64,000 nt of DNA from contig CAVTSD010000002.1 in assembly GCA_963737365.1 (NCBI GenBank), positions 103,541 through 167,540 on the forward strand, in the 5' to 3' direction. The DNA is from Roseiarcus sp963737365. Lineage in GTDB: Bacteria; Pseudomonadota; Alphaproteobacteria; Rhizobiales; Beijerinckiaceae. Below are positions 8,841 through 16,604 of this stretch, one piece after another. The notes beneath the pieces are model-generated. The model searched no databases. It saw nothing but the letters and a program-made list of their open reading frames with translations, and had not been told where the DNA came from. Position numbers and translations under genes: made by a program. The first letter of the stretch is position 1. Every line of letters begins with the position of its first letter.

Positions 8841-9443
8841 CTATTTAGCCGGATCCTTCGGCGACCACAGGATCGTCGCCGCGTCCTTCTCGTAAGCCAT
8901 GCCTTTCGGATAGGAGATCGCCTCCAGCTGAAGGCCCCAGGGCGCCTTGAAATAGACGATGGCCTGCCCGGCGGCGGGGCCCTGCATGACCGGAACCGGA
9001 CCGAACAAGGTCCAAACGCCTTTCGAGCGCAGATACTTGTCCGCTTCCTTGATGTCGTCGACGTAGAAGGCGATATGATACCCGCCGATGTCGCTATTCT
9101 TCGGCTGGACGACCTGCTGATCCGGCGATTGGTAGCTGAAGAGCTCAATGTTCGAACCGTAGCCGCAGCGGATCATCGTGACCTGGGTGATGACAGCGCG
9201 CGGATTGACGTCGAGGGCGTCCTTCATGAACGTGCCTTTCGAATCCGAGAAAGGCCCGAACGACATCGCCTTCTGGCAGCCCAGCACGTCCACGAAGAAA
9301 TCGATCGCCTGCTTCATGTCAGGCACCGTTATTCCGGTATGGTCATGCCCGCGCATTCCCGGTAGCCCGTCAGCATGAGCGGCGCTCAGTCCTAGAGTTA
9401 AGGCGATCGTCGCAGCCGCGCTGCAAAGGACGCTCGTTCGCAT
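8841..9443 (-). CDS. Exported VOC (glyoxalase-fold) protein
   Basis: 200 residues. An N-terminal signal peptide (MRTSVLCSAAATIALTLGLSAAHADG) precedes a vicinal-oxygen-chelate domain: GHDHTGITVPDMKQAIDFFVDVLGC, a central NIELFSYQ, GGYHIAFYVDDIKEADKYL and the C-terminal strand LQLEAISYP. The metal-ligand pattern (His near the start, Glu in IELF, His in GYHIAF, Glu in LEAI) appears complete. Most VOC proteins are cytoplasmic, so a periplasmic location is slightly unusual. The substrate is unknown. Confidence 0.87.
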   Translation of the reverse strand: MRTSVLCSAAATIALTLGLSAAHADGLPGMRGHDHTGITVPDMKQAIDFFVDVLGCQKAMSFGPFSDSKGTFMKDALDVNPRAVITQVTMIRCGYGSNIELFSYQSPDQQVVQPKNSDIGGYHIAFYVDDIKEADKYLRSKGVWTLFGPVPVMQGPAAGQAIVYFKAPWGLQLEAISYPKGMAYEKDAATILWSPKDPAK

Positions 9444-9738
9444 TCAAACCCTCCTCATGGCTGCGGCGGTGGTCTCCGTCGCTGGTCGTCACTCGGTGAT
9501 GAAGACGAGAATCAGCTGGCGGGTCAACACGCGTTACGCGATCTCTGGCGACCCCCCGACGCCTTTCTCCAGGATCGCTGCTGCTTGCGGCAGCATGCTG
9601 CGAAGACTGGCGCTCAACGCATCCGGATTGGGCGCCGCCGAAGCTGTGACGCTCAGCTCCGTCGATTGGCGCGAGGGATTGGGGCGCATTGCCGTCGCTG
9701 ACGCTCGGCCTCCTTGGGCTTGAGCATGCGCGAACGGC

Positions 9739-9828
9739 TGGCGGAGAGGGAGGGATTCGAACCCCCGGTACACTTGCGCGTACTCCGCATTTCGAGTGCG
9801 GTGCGATCGACCACTCTGCCACCTCTCC
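9739..9828 (-). tRNA. tRNA-Ser (anticodon CGA)
   Basis: On the minus strand the acceptor 5' arm GGAGAGG (9828-9822) pairs with CCTCTCC (9749-9743). The anticodon loop reads CTCGAAA with anticodon CGA, there is a long class II variable arm, the T-loop is GGTTCGAATCC, and the CCA end is encoded in the gene (9741-9739). The length of 90 bases fits a serine tRNA. Confidence 0.96.
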
Positions 9829-9949
9829 GGGGCCTTCGGCGGCGCGCTCAAAAAGCTCGTCGCAGGGTCGGCGGGCCGCTTAGCATGGGCGGCTATCGAC
9901 GGCAAGGCGGCTCGCCCTTCGCGGGAGCGCGGCGAGGCATGAAACGACA

Positions 9950-10981
9950 CTAAGCGGCGGCTTCGACTCCTTCCCATGCGATATGCGCGACGAATGGCAC
10001 GGATTCGCCCACTTGCCGGGCGAGCTCGGGGTTCGAGGCGTTGCCGTCAAGCGATCGCTTATAGACGCCCTGGTGAATCGCGATGCTGCGGAAGAAGCTG
10101 AAAGCGATCAGAAAGGTCCAGTTGGGGATGGCTTCGAGCCCCATGCGTTGGCAATAGGCGGCCACATATTCGGCTTCGGTCGGTATGCCGATGGCGGCGC
10201 GGTCGACGCCTCCAAGACCCCGATACCGGCCATTCGGAAGCCGCCACTGCATGCACTGGTAGGCAAGGTCGGCGAGCGGATGGCCGAGGGTCGACAGCTC
10301 CCAATCGAGGACGGCGAGCAGGCGAGGCGAGTTCGAGTCGAAGATCATGTTGTCGATGCGCCAGTCGCCATGCGCCAGCGCGACGCGGCCATCGTCGGCG
10401 GCGGGAACTTTGTTAGCAAGCCAGGCGATCAGGCGCTCCATGTCCTCGACCCGCGCCGTTTCGCTTGCCCGGTACTGATCCGTCCATCGCTGGTATTGAC
10501 GGGCGAAATAGCCGCCGGGTTTGCCGTAGTCCGAGAGGCCCGCGGCGGCGACGTCGATGGAATGCAGACGCGCCAGGCCCTCGTTCATGGCATCATAGAT
10601 CTGCGCGCGATCTTCGCGCTTGAGTTCAGGCAGCGCCGGATCCCACAGCACACGACCATCGACGAAGGCCATGAGATAGAAGGCGGTGCCGATCACGCCT
10701 TCGTCCTCGCAGAGCGCGAGCGCGCGAGGAGCTGGATAGCCCACTCCTTCCAAAGCCTTCAGCACGCGAAACTCGCGCTCGATCATGTGCGCCATCTTCA
10801 AGAGCTTGCCCGGCGGCTTGCGGCGCAGCACGTAACGTCCGCTCGCAGCCTCGATCAGATAGGTTGGGTTCGACTGTCCGGTGGGAAATTTCTTGACCGT
10901 GGCGGGGCCGCTCCAGCCCGCGACATGAGCTTTGGCCCACGCGTCAAGCGCGCTTGTATCGTCAGGGAAAACGCCGCTCAC
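9950..10981 (-). CDS. Phosphotransferase family protein (APH fold, LvaA/ACAD11-N-like)
   Basis: 343 residues with an aminoglycoside-phosphotransferase/kinase fold: the N-lobe (FPTGQSNPTYLIEAASGRYVLRRKPPG), the Brenner motif HGDWRIDN and the metal-binding LDWELSTLGHPLADLAY. The gene overlaps the upstream acyl-CoA dehydrogenase by ATGA. The pair matches the split form of mammalian ACAD11 and bacterial LvaA/LvaC, in which the kinase phosphorylates a 4-hydroxyacyl-CoA and the dehydrogenase-like partner removes the phosphate. That function is inferred from family and gene pairing; antibiotic resistance is unlikely. Confidence 0.9.
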   Translation of the reverse strand: MSGVFPDDTSALDAWAKAHVAGWSGPATVKKFPTGQSNPTYLIEAASGRYVLRRKPPGKLLKMAHMIEREFRVLKALEGVGYPAPRALALCEDEGVIGTAFYLMAFVDGRVLWDPALPELKREDRAQIYDAMNEGLARLHSIDVAAAGLSDYGKPGGYFARQYQRWTDQYRASETARVEDMERLIAWLANKVPAADDGRVALAHGDWRIDNMIFDSNSPRLLAVLDWELSTLGHPLADLAYQCMQWRLPNGRYRGLGGVDRAAIGIPTEAEYVAAYCQRMGLEAIPNWTFLIAFSFFRSIAIHQGVYKRSLDGNASNPELARQVGESVPFVAHIAWEGVEAAA

Positions 10982-12213
10982 TGTGCGCCAGCCTCATTGG
11001 TGTAGCGCTTCATCTCGGCTTTCGCGATCACGCGTCGATGCACCGCGTCCGGTCCGTCGGCGAGCCGCAAGGTGCGCACGTGGGTCCACATCCGGGCAAG
11101 CGGAAAATCCTGGCTGACGCCAGCGCCGCCGTGCATCTGCACCGCCTGATCGATCACCTCGAGCGCGATCCGTGGGGCGATCACCTTGATTTGCGAGATG
11201 AGCGGCGCCGCGGCGCGCGCGCCTTGGGTGTCCATCGCCCAGGCGGCTTTCAGGCAAAGCAGACGGGCCATTTCGATGCTCATGCGCGCTTCGGCGATGA
11301 TGTCGGGATTGGCGCCCAGGCGCGACAGCTTCTGCCCGAACGCCGTGCGCGTAGCCGAGCGGCGGCACATCGCCTCGAGCGCCCGTTCGGCCTGGCCGAT
11401 CGCGCGCATGCAATGGTGGATGCGCCCCGGTCCGAGGCGCCCCTGAGCGATCTCGAAGCCGCGCCCGCGGCCAAGGATCATGGCGTCTTTGGGGATCCTA
11501 ACGTCGCGAAATCGGATATGCATGTGGCCGTGCGGCGCATCGTCGTCGCCATAGACCTTCATCGCTCTCAGGACCTCGATGCCCCTCGTCGCCGCCGGCA
11601 CGAACATCATCGAATGGCGCGCGTGCGGCGCGGCCTCGGGATCGGTCAGCGTCATGGTGATGTAGAGGGAGCAGCGCGGATCGCCGGCGCCCGACGACCA
11701 CCATTTCTCGCCGTTAAGCACCCATTCGTCGCCGTCGAGCCGCGCGTCCATGGCGATGTTGGTCGCATCGGAGGATGCGACCCCGGGCTCAGTCATGAGA
11801 TAGGCGGAACGCGCGCGCCCCTCGAGGAGATCTGGCAGCCACCGCGCCTTCTGCTCGGGCGAGCCGAAACGCTCGATCACCTCCATGTTGCCGGTGTCGG
11901 GAGCGGAGCAATTGAAGACCTCCGAGGCGAGAGGCGACCAGCCCATCTCCTCGGCCAGATAGGCGTATTCGACAGTCTTGAGGCCGAAGCCCTTGTCGGA
12001 CCCGATGAGCCAGAAGTTCCACAGGCCCTTGGCTTTAGCCTTCGTCTTGAGAGACTCGCGGATCTCGATGAAGCGCTTGGTCGGCTTGAAGCGGTCGCCT
12101 TCGCGCCCGACCTCGGAATGATATTCCTCCTCGAGCGGCATGATCTCGTCGCGCACCATCGCCCTAACGGCGGCGATGAGCGGACGGACTTTATCGGTGA
12201 CGCCGAGATCCAC
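10978..12213 (-). CDS. Acyl-CoA dehydrogenase family protein (LvaC/ACAD11-C-like)
   Basis: 411 residues: an N-terminal helical domain, a central beta domain (YLMTEPGVASSDATNI and GEKWWSSGAGDPRC) and the C-terminal four-helix domain (AFGQKLSRLG, QMHGGAGVSQDFPLARMW). The start is a GTG at 12213, 4 bases after the strong site GGGAGGAG; the frame continues upstream without a better start. It overlaps the phosphotransferase by 4 bases. Together they suggest handling of 4-hydroxy fatty acyl-CoAs or related acids. No CoA ligase or LvaB-like gene is adjacent. Confidence 0.92.
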   Translation of the reverse strand: MDLGVTDKVRPLIAAVRAMVRDEIMPLEEEYHSEVGREGDRFKPTKRFIEIRESLKTKAKAKGLWNFWLIGSDKGFGLKTVEYAYLAEEMGWSPLASEVFNCSAPDTGNMEVIERFGSPEQKARWLPDLLEGRARSAYLMTEPGVASSDATNIAMDARLDGDEWVLNGEKWWSSGAGDPRCSLYITMTLTDPEAAPHARHSMMFVPAATRGIEVLRAMKVYGDDDAPHGHMHIRFRDVRIPKDAMILGRGRGFEIAQGRLGPGRIHHCMRAIGQAERALEAMCRRSATRTAFGQKLSRLGANPDIIAEARMSIEMARLLCLKAAWAMDTQGARAAAPLISQIKVIAPRIALEVIDQAVQMHGGAGVSQDFPLARMWTHVRTLRLADGPDAVHRRVIAKAEMKRYTNEAGAQ

Positions 12214-12321
12214 GTGCTCCTCCCTGATTGGTCGGCACGATATGACGCGCAAACGGCGCGCCCGGCAAGCGCCAGCGGGCTCCGGTCGGCCGCCGCGGAG
12301 CCACGCAATCGGCTGATATAA

Positions 12322-12440
12322 ACGAGCGTAAGCGTCAATAAGCGTTAATAAACGTTAGTAAAATGACTCCAATTTACTAGCGTTTATTTTTTCGAATCGG
12401 GGTTTTTCAATGGGTTACGGCCAATTCAAATAAAAAAATT
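12322..12440. repeat. Iteron-like dispersed repeat, copy A
   Basis: Four 10-base direct units of form NCGNNNRTAA run from 12322 to 12361 (ACGAGCGTAA, GCGTCAATAA, GCGTTAATAA, ACGTTAGTAA). An inverted unit, TTACTAGCGT, lies at 12374-12383, followed by an A/T-rich tail and a conserved block (GGGTTACGG at 12412-12420, then TAAAAAAATT at 12431-12440). A second copy in the same orientation is at 25888-25994. The last direct unit and the inverted unit can form a hairpin followed by ATTTTTTC, so it could also terminate transcription. Confidence 0.8.
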
Positions 12441-12744
12441 CATCCGGTATCGATCGTCGCGCCGCGACCTCCCTCCGACCCAAGCCGTCCCGGACGCCAA
12501 TCGATTCGAATGGACCGGAAATTTGATCGTGCGAGCGCCTTGCGCCAGCGGCCGGAGGCGCAAGTTGGCCCACGGCGGCATAGAAGGCTCCCTCGTCATC
12601 GGGTTCGCCTTCGGGCTCGAACAGCCGCGCGGCCTGTTCGAGCGCGGCCAAGTCCCGTCTCGCGTCGTCGATCCTCGCTTCATAAGCGGCGATCGCAGCT
12701 GCGAGTTCATCCCGTTTGCGGCGCAGGGCGGAAGCGATGTGCAT
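12415..12744 (-). pseudogene. Remnant of a small coiled-coil protein gene (SOS-type promoter)
   Basis: The open frame encodes 109 residues. The first ~45 (MHIASALRRKRDELAAAIAAYEARIDDARRDLAALEQAARLFEPEG) form a coiled coil resembling the N-terminus of a family of ~150-residue hypothetical proteins that I recall from Hyphomicrobiales. After residue 50 the sequence becomes low-complexity and unlike that family, and it stops inside repeat copy A, so the C-terminal half appears lost. The ATG lies exactly where transcription should start from the promoter at 12751-12779, so the mRNA would be leaderless. Confidence 0.6.
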
Positions 12745-12750
12745 TTGCTA

Positions 12751-12779
12751 ATATTAGAACAAAACATGAACAATGTCAA
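12751..12779 (-). promoter_or_regulatory. Sigma-70 promoter with LexA SOS box in its spacer
   Basis: On the minus strand TTGACA (12779-12774) and TAATAT (12756-12751) are separated by exactly 17 bases. The spacer contains GTTC-N7-GTTC (12771-12757), the alphaproteobacterial LexA site. The ATG of the downstream gene is 7 bases past the -10 box, which predicts a leaderless transcript induced by DNA damage. Confidence 0.85.
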
Positions 12780-12914
12780 CGTCTATTCGGAATTATCAGA
12801 AGCGGCCATGTGAGGATTTACTTCGCTCCGCTCCTTCGACCGATTTGGCCCAGGAAGCCGCGGGAGCGAATTGAGGCTGCTTCGATTGAAATCCCAGTTG
12901 TCCCGGATTCAGAT

Positions 12915-12943
12915 TTGACGATCAATACGGACGTACGTATTAC
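12915..12943 (+). promoter_or_regulatory. TetR promoter and autoregulatory operator
   Basis: TTGACG (12915-12920) and TATTAC (12938-12943) are 17 bases apart. An 18-base dyad with arms AATACG and CGTATT (12924-12941) overlaps the spacer and -10 box, as expected for TetR autorepression. The ATG at 12950 falls at the predicted +1. Confidence 0.7.
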
Positions 12944-12949
12944 GCTGGG

Positions 12950-13543
12950 ATGCCGAAACCTTCGAACCGCGACCGTATCCTCGACGCTGGCCGCGAAGTC
13001 ATGTTCCGCAAAGGTTATGTCGGGGCGGCGGTGCGAGACATTGTGGCCGAGGCGCCGGCTCCGCAGGGCTCATTCACGAACCACTTCCGCTCGAAGGAGG
13101 AATTCGCGCGCGAGGTGCTGGACCGTTATTTCGCCGACCTCAAACGGCTTGTCACGGAAGTGCTAGACGACGCAAGCCGTCGCCCGCGCGAGCGTCTGAG
13201 GCGCTATCTCGATCTCATCACAGATCGTCTCGTCGAAGCTGAGTTCGCTCACGGCTGTCTCATCGGCGATTTTAGTCTTGAGGCTGCGCCGCAAAGCGAA
13301 ATGTTGCGAACGCGGCTCGTGGAGATCTTCGCCGAATGGCGCGCGCCGTTCGCCGCATGCATCGCCGAGGGGCAGAGGGCTGGCGAGATCGCCGCGACCT
13401 TCGCCCCAGAGGATCTTGCCGAGTTCCTGCTCTCCTCCTGGGAGGGAGCCATCCTGCGCATGAAAGTCGAGCGCGACGCTGAGCCGCTCGAGCGCTTCAA
13501 GCGCATCGTTTTCATGACCGTTTTCAAGGAGCCTTCGAGATGA
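12950..13543 (+). CDS. TetR/AcrR family regulator
   Basis: 197 residues. The N-terminal helix-turn-helix is NRDRILDAGREVMFRKGYVGAAVRDIVAEA...GSFTNHFRSKEEF, and the C-terminal ligand domain includes HGCLIGDFSLEA, seen in the subgroup that controls alpha/beta-hydrolase and reductase genes. No Shine-Dalgarno site precedes the ATG, and the promoter places +1 at the start codon. It overlaps the dehalogenase gene by ATGA and is very likely its repressor, responding to a substrate or product. The palindrome at 12924-12941 is its probable operator. Confidence 0.9.
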   Translation: MPKPSNRDRILDAGREVMFRKGYVGAAVRDIVAEAPAPQGSFTNHFRSKEEFAREVLDRYFADLKRLVTEVLDDASRRPRERLRRYLDLITDRLVEAEFAHGCLIGDFSLEAAPQSEMLRTRLVEIFAEWRAPFAACIAEGQRAGEIAATFAPEDLAEFLLSSWEGAILRMKVERDAEPLERFKRIVFMTVFKEPSR

Positions 13544-14439
13544 CCGACGTCGCTCTGCCCAAGCTTTCCGTGCTCGATTCCGAAATGGCCTACCGAGAGG
13601 CGGGCTCGCGCGATGCGCCGGTCGCGCTCCTTCTGCACGGCAATCCCACCTCGTCCTATATCTGGCGCAAGATCATCCCGCTTGTCGCGCCGGTGGCCCA
13701 TTGTATCGCTCCGGATCTCATCGGCTTCGGTCAGTCGGGCAAGCCGGACATCGCCTATCGCTTCGAGGACCACGTCCGTTACCTTGACGCATTCATCGCA
13801 AAGATGGGAGTCGAGCGGGCCTATCTCGTGGCCCAGGACTGGGGAAGCGGCCTCGCCTTTCACCTCGCGGAGCGACGCCCCGATTTCGTGCGCGGTCTCG
13901 CTTTCATGGAGTTCATTCGCCCATTCCCGACCTGGGAGGAGTTTCTGCGAGGCTCCAGAGCGCGCGAGATCTTCCGCAAGTTTCGCACGCCCGGCGAAGG
14001 CGAAACATTGATCCTTGAGAACAACGCGTTCGTCGAACTGATGCCGGGAGCCATACGGCGCAAGCTCACTGACGAGGAGATGGCGGTCTACCGTGCGCCC
14101 TTCCCGACGCCGCAGTCGCGGAGGCCGACCTGGCGCTTCCCCAACGAATTGCCAATCGCGGGCGAGCCCGCCGACGTCTATGCGACGATGAGCCAAGCGC
14201 ATGAAGCCCTCGCCGCCTCAACCTATCCGAAGCTCCTGTTCGCCGCCAACCCTGGCGCGCTCGTTCCGCCCGCCTTCGCGGAGGAGCTTGCCGGCAGGCT
14301 CAAGGATTGCAGGTTCGTCCAGCTCGGCGACGGGCTCCACTTTGTGCAAGAGGATCACCCCGAGACAATCGGGCGATCCGTCGCCGCCTTCATCGCCGAG
14401 GTTGAAGGCCGCTCCGACAGGTGCGCGGGCGTTAGCTAG
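13540..14439 (+). CDS. dhaA: Haloalkane dehalogenase
   Basis: 299-residue alpha/beta hydrolase that cleaves carbon-halogen bonds in haloalkanes to give alcohols and halide. The catalytic pentad of the DhaA (HLD-II) class is visible: halide-binding Asn35 (LHGNPTSSYIW), nucleophile Asp100 followed by halide-stabilising Trp101 (AQDWGSG), Glu124 (FMEFIRP) and His267 (DGLHFVQEDHP). The ordering is that of DhaA/LinB. It is translationally coupled to the TetR gene. Natural halogenated substrates, or another alpha/beta hydrolase activity, cannot be excluded, but the match is complete. Confidence 0.93.
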   Translation: MTDVALPKLSVLDSEMAYREAGSRDAPVALLLHGNPTSSYIWRKIIPLVAPVAHCIAPDLIGFGQSGKPDIAYRFEDHVRYLDAFIAKMGVERAYLVAQDWGSGLAFHLAERRPDFVRGLAFMEFIRPFPTWEEFLRGSRAREIFRKFRTPGEGETLILENNAFVELMPGAIRRKLTDEEMAVYRAPFPTPQSRRPTWRFPNELPIAGEPADVYATMSQAHEALAASTYPKLLFAANPGALVPPAFAEELAGRLKDCRFVQLGDGLHFVQEDHPETIGRSVAAFIAEVEGRSDRCAGVS

Positions 14440-14534
14440 ATCCTAAAGCTTCATCACAGGCCAGCGCGTGACTCATGCCCATTACGACGAGGACGCGGCG
14501 CGTCCGGCGGAGTTGATCATCGGTCTCCCGCCGA

Positions 14535-14570
14535 TTGACGAATATCTTTTTTGTTGCAACAATAATGCGT
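14535..14570 (+). promoter_or_regulatory. brnTA promoter and operator palindrome
   Basis: TTGACG (14535-14540) and AACAAT (14558-14563) are 17 bases apart. TTGTTGCAACAA at 14551-14562 is a perfect 12-base palindrome overlapping the -10 box and is the candidate site for BrnA or BrnTA autorepression. The GTG start at 14569 is at the predicted +1. Confidence 0.6.
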
Positions 14571-14852
14571 GAAGATCGAGTTTGATCCGGCGAAAGCGCG
14601 AGGAACGCTAAAGAGCGCGGATTGTCGTTCGAATTGATTGCGGAGCTGGATTGGGACGCGGCGCACATGATTGAGGACCAACGTCAATCCTACGGCGAGA
14701 CGCGATTTCTGGCGTATGCGCCGATGCGGGGCCCGCCTCACGTCGTCTGCTTCTGCATTCGTGGCGATGCGTTTCGGATCATCAGTTTTCGCAAAGCCGA
14801 TAGGCGCGAGGAGAAGCTCTATGCCGAAGAAAAGGCTGCCCTTGACCGATGA
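14569..14852 (+). pseudogene. brnT: BrnT-family toxin, frameshifted
   Basis: BrnT toxins are RelE-fold ribonucleases that halt translation. The first part (GTG start, VKIEFDPAK) and the rest (ARNAKERGLSFELIAELDWDAAHMIEDQR...FRIISFRKADRREEKLYAEE) match BrnT well but lie in different frames. One base is missing near 14596-14600, so the first frame ends at a TGA about 65 bases in. The C-terminal frame overlaps brnA by 32 bases, as in intact modules. The toxin is probably not produced unless the deletion is a sequencing error. Confidence 0.85.
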
Positions 14853-15189
14853 AGAAGGCGAAGCGAGAAAGCTGACCCGCGGGGATTTCAGGGGCATGCG
14901 GCCCGTACGCGAGGCGATGCCCGAGTTCATTGAAGCCATGGCGGAGTTTCGCCGAAAGCTCGGTCGCCCGAAAGTCGAGGCGCCGAAAGTCCATGTTGGG
15001 TTCCGGTTGGCGTCTGACGTCGTCGCAAGCATCAAGGCAAGCGGGCGCGGTTATAATGCCCGCGTCGAGCAAGCTTTGCGCGAGGCCGGGTTTGGTGAGA
15101 AGAACAAGCGCAAATCGCCTTTGAAGACGACGAAGACGGCCTCGGCGAAAGCGTCGCTCTGCGAGGCAAGGGACAAAGCCCTCTGTTAG
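14821..15189 (+). CDS. brnA: BrnA-family antitoxin
   Basis: 122 residues. BrnA antitoxins neutralise BrnT and repress their promoter through a C-terminal ribbon-helix-helix domain, seen here in KVHVGFRLASDVVASIKASGRGYNARVEQALREAGF. The N-terminal part (LTRGDFRGMRPVREAMPEFIEAM) is the BrnT-binding region. A Lys-rich C-terminal tail of about 30 residues extends past the usual end. The start overlaps the brnT reading frame. The antitoxin frame is intact although the toxin is broken. Confidence 0.88.
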   Translation: MPKKRLPLTDEEGEARKLTRGDFRGMRPVREAMPEFIEAMAEFRRKLGRPKVEAPKVHVGFRLASDVVASIKASGRGYNARVEQALREAGFGEKNKRKSPLKTTKTASAKASLCEARDKALC

Positions 15190-15320
15190 CAAACGACGGG
15201 CCTATGCTTCGGCTCGCAGGCGCGGAGGGAACTTCGCCGTGGCGCGCGGTCGCTAGTCCGTTGTGAGACGGGCGTCCTTTCGGACACTTTTTGGACCCCG
15301 GCTAACGCACCCATCGGCGT

Positions 15321-16136
15321 CTAGAGAGTCGCAGGCTGGTTCATCAGCCACTCGTGGGCGGGATCGTTGTAAAAGCGCCAGATGCGCTTCGGTCCGGCCA
15401 TGACGTTCAGATAGTAAAGATCATAGCCGTGCGGCGCGCCGACGGGATGATAGCCTTTCGGGACTAGCACGACGTCGCCATCCCCCACCGCCAGCGTCTC
15501 GTCGAGTGAGCGGTCGTCGGTGTAGATGCGCTGGAGCGCAAAGCCTTGGGGCGGCTTCAGGCGATGATAATAGGTTTCCTCGAGATAGGATTCGTCGGGC
15601 AGCGCATCTCGGTCGTGCTTGTGCGGAGGATAGCTCGACCAGTTGCCGCCGGGCGTGATGACTTCGACCACCAGCACGCTCTCGGCCTCGGCGTCTTCGG
15701 GCAGGACATTGCGGACATGGCGCGCGTTCGAGCCGGTTCCGCGGGTGAGCGTGCCGACATCGCTGGGCTTGATGACGCGCGCCTTGAACTTGCCGCTCGC
15801 CGGCGCCGAGCATAAAGCGAGTTCGCAATCCGTCGCCGCCTCGATGGTCGCCGCGTTATGGGGGGGCAGGTAGACCGACCAGGGCAGCCCGTCGAACACG
15901 CTGGCTCGCTCACCGATCGTCCCGGAATCGAAGCCGTCTGCGGTGATGCGCGCCTTGCCTGAGAGAATGACGACGCAGACCTCTTCGCCGCCGGTGTCGA
16001 GCTTGGACTTCGCGCCTTGCTTCAGCGCCCGCGTCTCGAAGCCGACGTAGCGCCAACCCGCGCTGTAGGGGGTGATGCGGTGGCCAACGCCGTCGGCGCC
16101 TTTTTGCGGATGAACGAGCAGTTTCGATTGCGCCAT
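15321..16136 (-). CDS. iolB: 5-deoxy-glucuronate isomerase
   Basis: 271-residue double-cupin enzyme. IolB converts 5-deoxy-D-glucuronate to 2-deoxy-5-keto-D-gluconate, the substrate of IolC, in myo-inositol breakdown. Family blocks include ITPYSAGWRYVGFE, the metal-binding WSSYPPHKHDRD with EETYYHRLKPPQGFALQRIYTDD, and GYHPVGAPHGYDLYYLNVMAGP. The ATG at 16136 has GAGAGGAAAC upstream; a longer reading upstream has no support. It lies in the iol orientation but is separated from iolE by the higBA module and has brnTA on its other side. Confidence 0.95.
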   Translation of the reverse strand: MAQSKLLVHPQKGADGVGHRITPYSAGWRYVGFETRALKQGAKSKLDTGGEEVCVVILSGKARITADGFDSGTIGERASVFDGLPWSVYLPPHNAATIEAATDCELALCSAPASGKFKARVIKPSDVGTLTRGTGSNARHVRNVLPEDAEAESVLVVEVITPGGNWSSYPPHKHDRDALPDESYLEETYYHRLKPPQGFALQRIYTDDRSLDETLAVGDGDVVLVPKGYHPVGAPHGYDLYYLNVMAGPKRIWRFYNDPAHEWLMNQPATL

Positions 16137-16283
16137 TGCGTTTCCTCTCATCCCTCTCGTTCCATGTGTTCGGATAAGAGCCTCGCGCGGCTCGCACCTC
16201 GACCGGCGACGGCCGGCGAGCTCTGATCCTAGCGCAACTACGACCCAGAAACATCGCGTGGCGTGCGGAGCTTGCAAAAAGCG

Positions 16284-16312
16284 TTGCGCCGCATAACGTT
16301 ATGCGTTATATC
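16284..16312 (+). promoter_or_regulatory. higBA promoter with 16-base operator palindrome
   Basis: CGCATAACGTTATGCG at 16290-16305 is a perfect 16-base palindrome, the likely HigA operator. It fills the 17-base spacer between TTGCGC (16284-16289) and TATATC (16307-16312). The ATG at 16318 coincides with the predicted +1, so the mRNA is probably leaderless. Confidence 0.7.
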
Positions 16313-16317
16313 GACAC

Positions 16318-16604
16318 ATGATTCAGGGCTTTGCTGATGAGGAAACAGCTCTGATCTGGTCGGGTCGGGTCGGCGAAGTCGGCGGCTCCCTTTCGACATG
16401 CAAGCGACCGCGTTGCGTAAACTGCGTCTGCTTAACCAAGCTCGGGCGCTCAGTGATCTTCACGTCCCGCCCGGCAATCGCCTCGAGGCATTGAGGGGCG
16501 AGCGGGTGGGGCAATATTCGATCCGCGTCAATGACCAATCGCGAATTTGCTTTGCGTGGCGGGAAGGAGGTCCAGCCGATGTCCAAATCGTCGACTATCA
16601 CTGA
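16318..16604 (+). pseudogene. higB: HigB-family (RelE-like) toxin, frameshifted by a 5-base duplication
   Basis: HigB toxins cleave mRNA on the ribosome. The N-terminal MIQGFADEETALIWSGR and the C-terminal RSRRLPFDMQATALRKLRLLNQA...GNRLEALRGERVGQYSIRVNDQSRICFAW are both classical HigB but in different frames. The break is at 16361-16370, where CGGGT occurs twice in tandem; removing one copy restores a continuous frame. The stop at 16604 overlaps the higA start region, as in intact modules. The duplication could be reversible by slippage. Confidence 0.87.

Noticed and set aside
9689..9883. Short proteins reading GGEGGIRTPGTL and similar
   Set aside because: They are translations across the tRNA-Ser gene, a frequent artefact.
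9950..10981. Aminoglycoside resistance gene
   Set aside because: The kinase fold is shared, but the overlap with an acyl-CoA dehydrogenase points to the LvaA/ACAD11 group.
10954..12321. 455-residue open frame on the plus strand
   Set aside because: It is antisense to the well-supported acyl-CoA dehydrogenase and has no recognisable motif.
15270..15300. Possible terminator after brnA (GTCC/GGAC hairpin before CTTTTTGG)
   Set aside because: The stem has only four pairs and the T-run is short.
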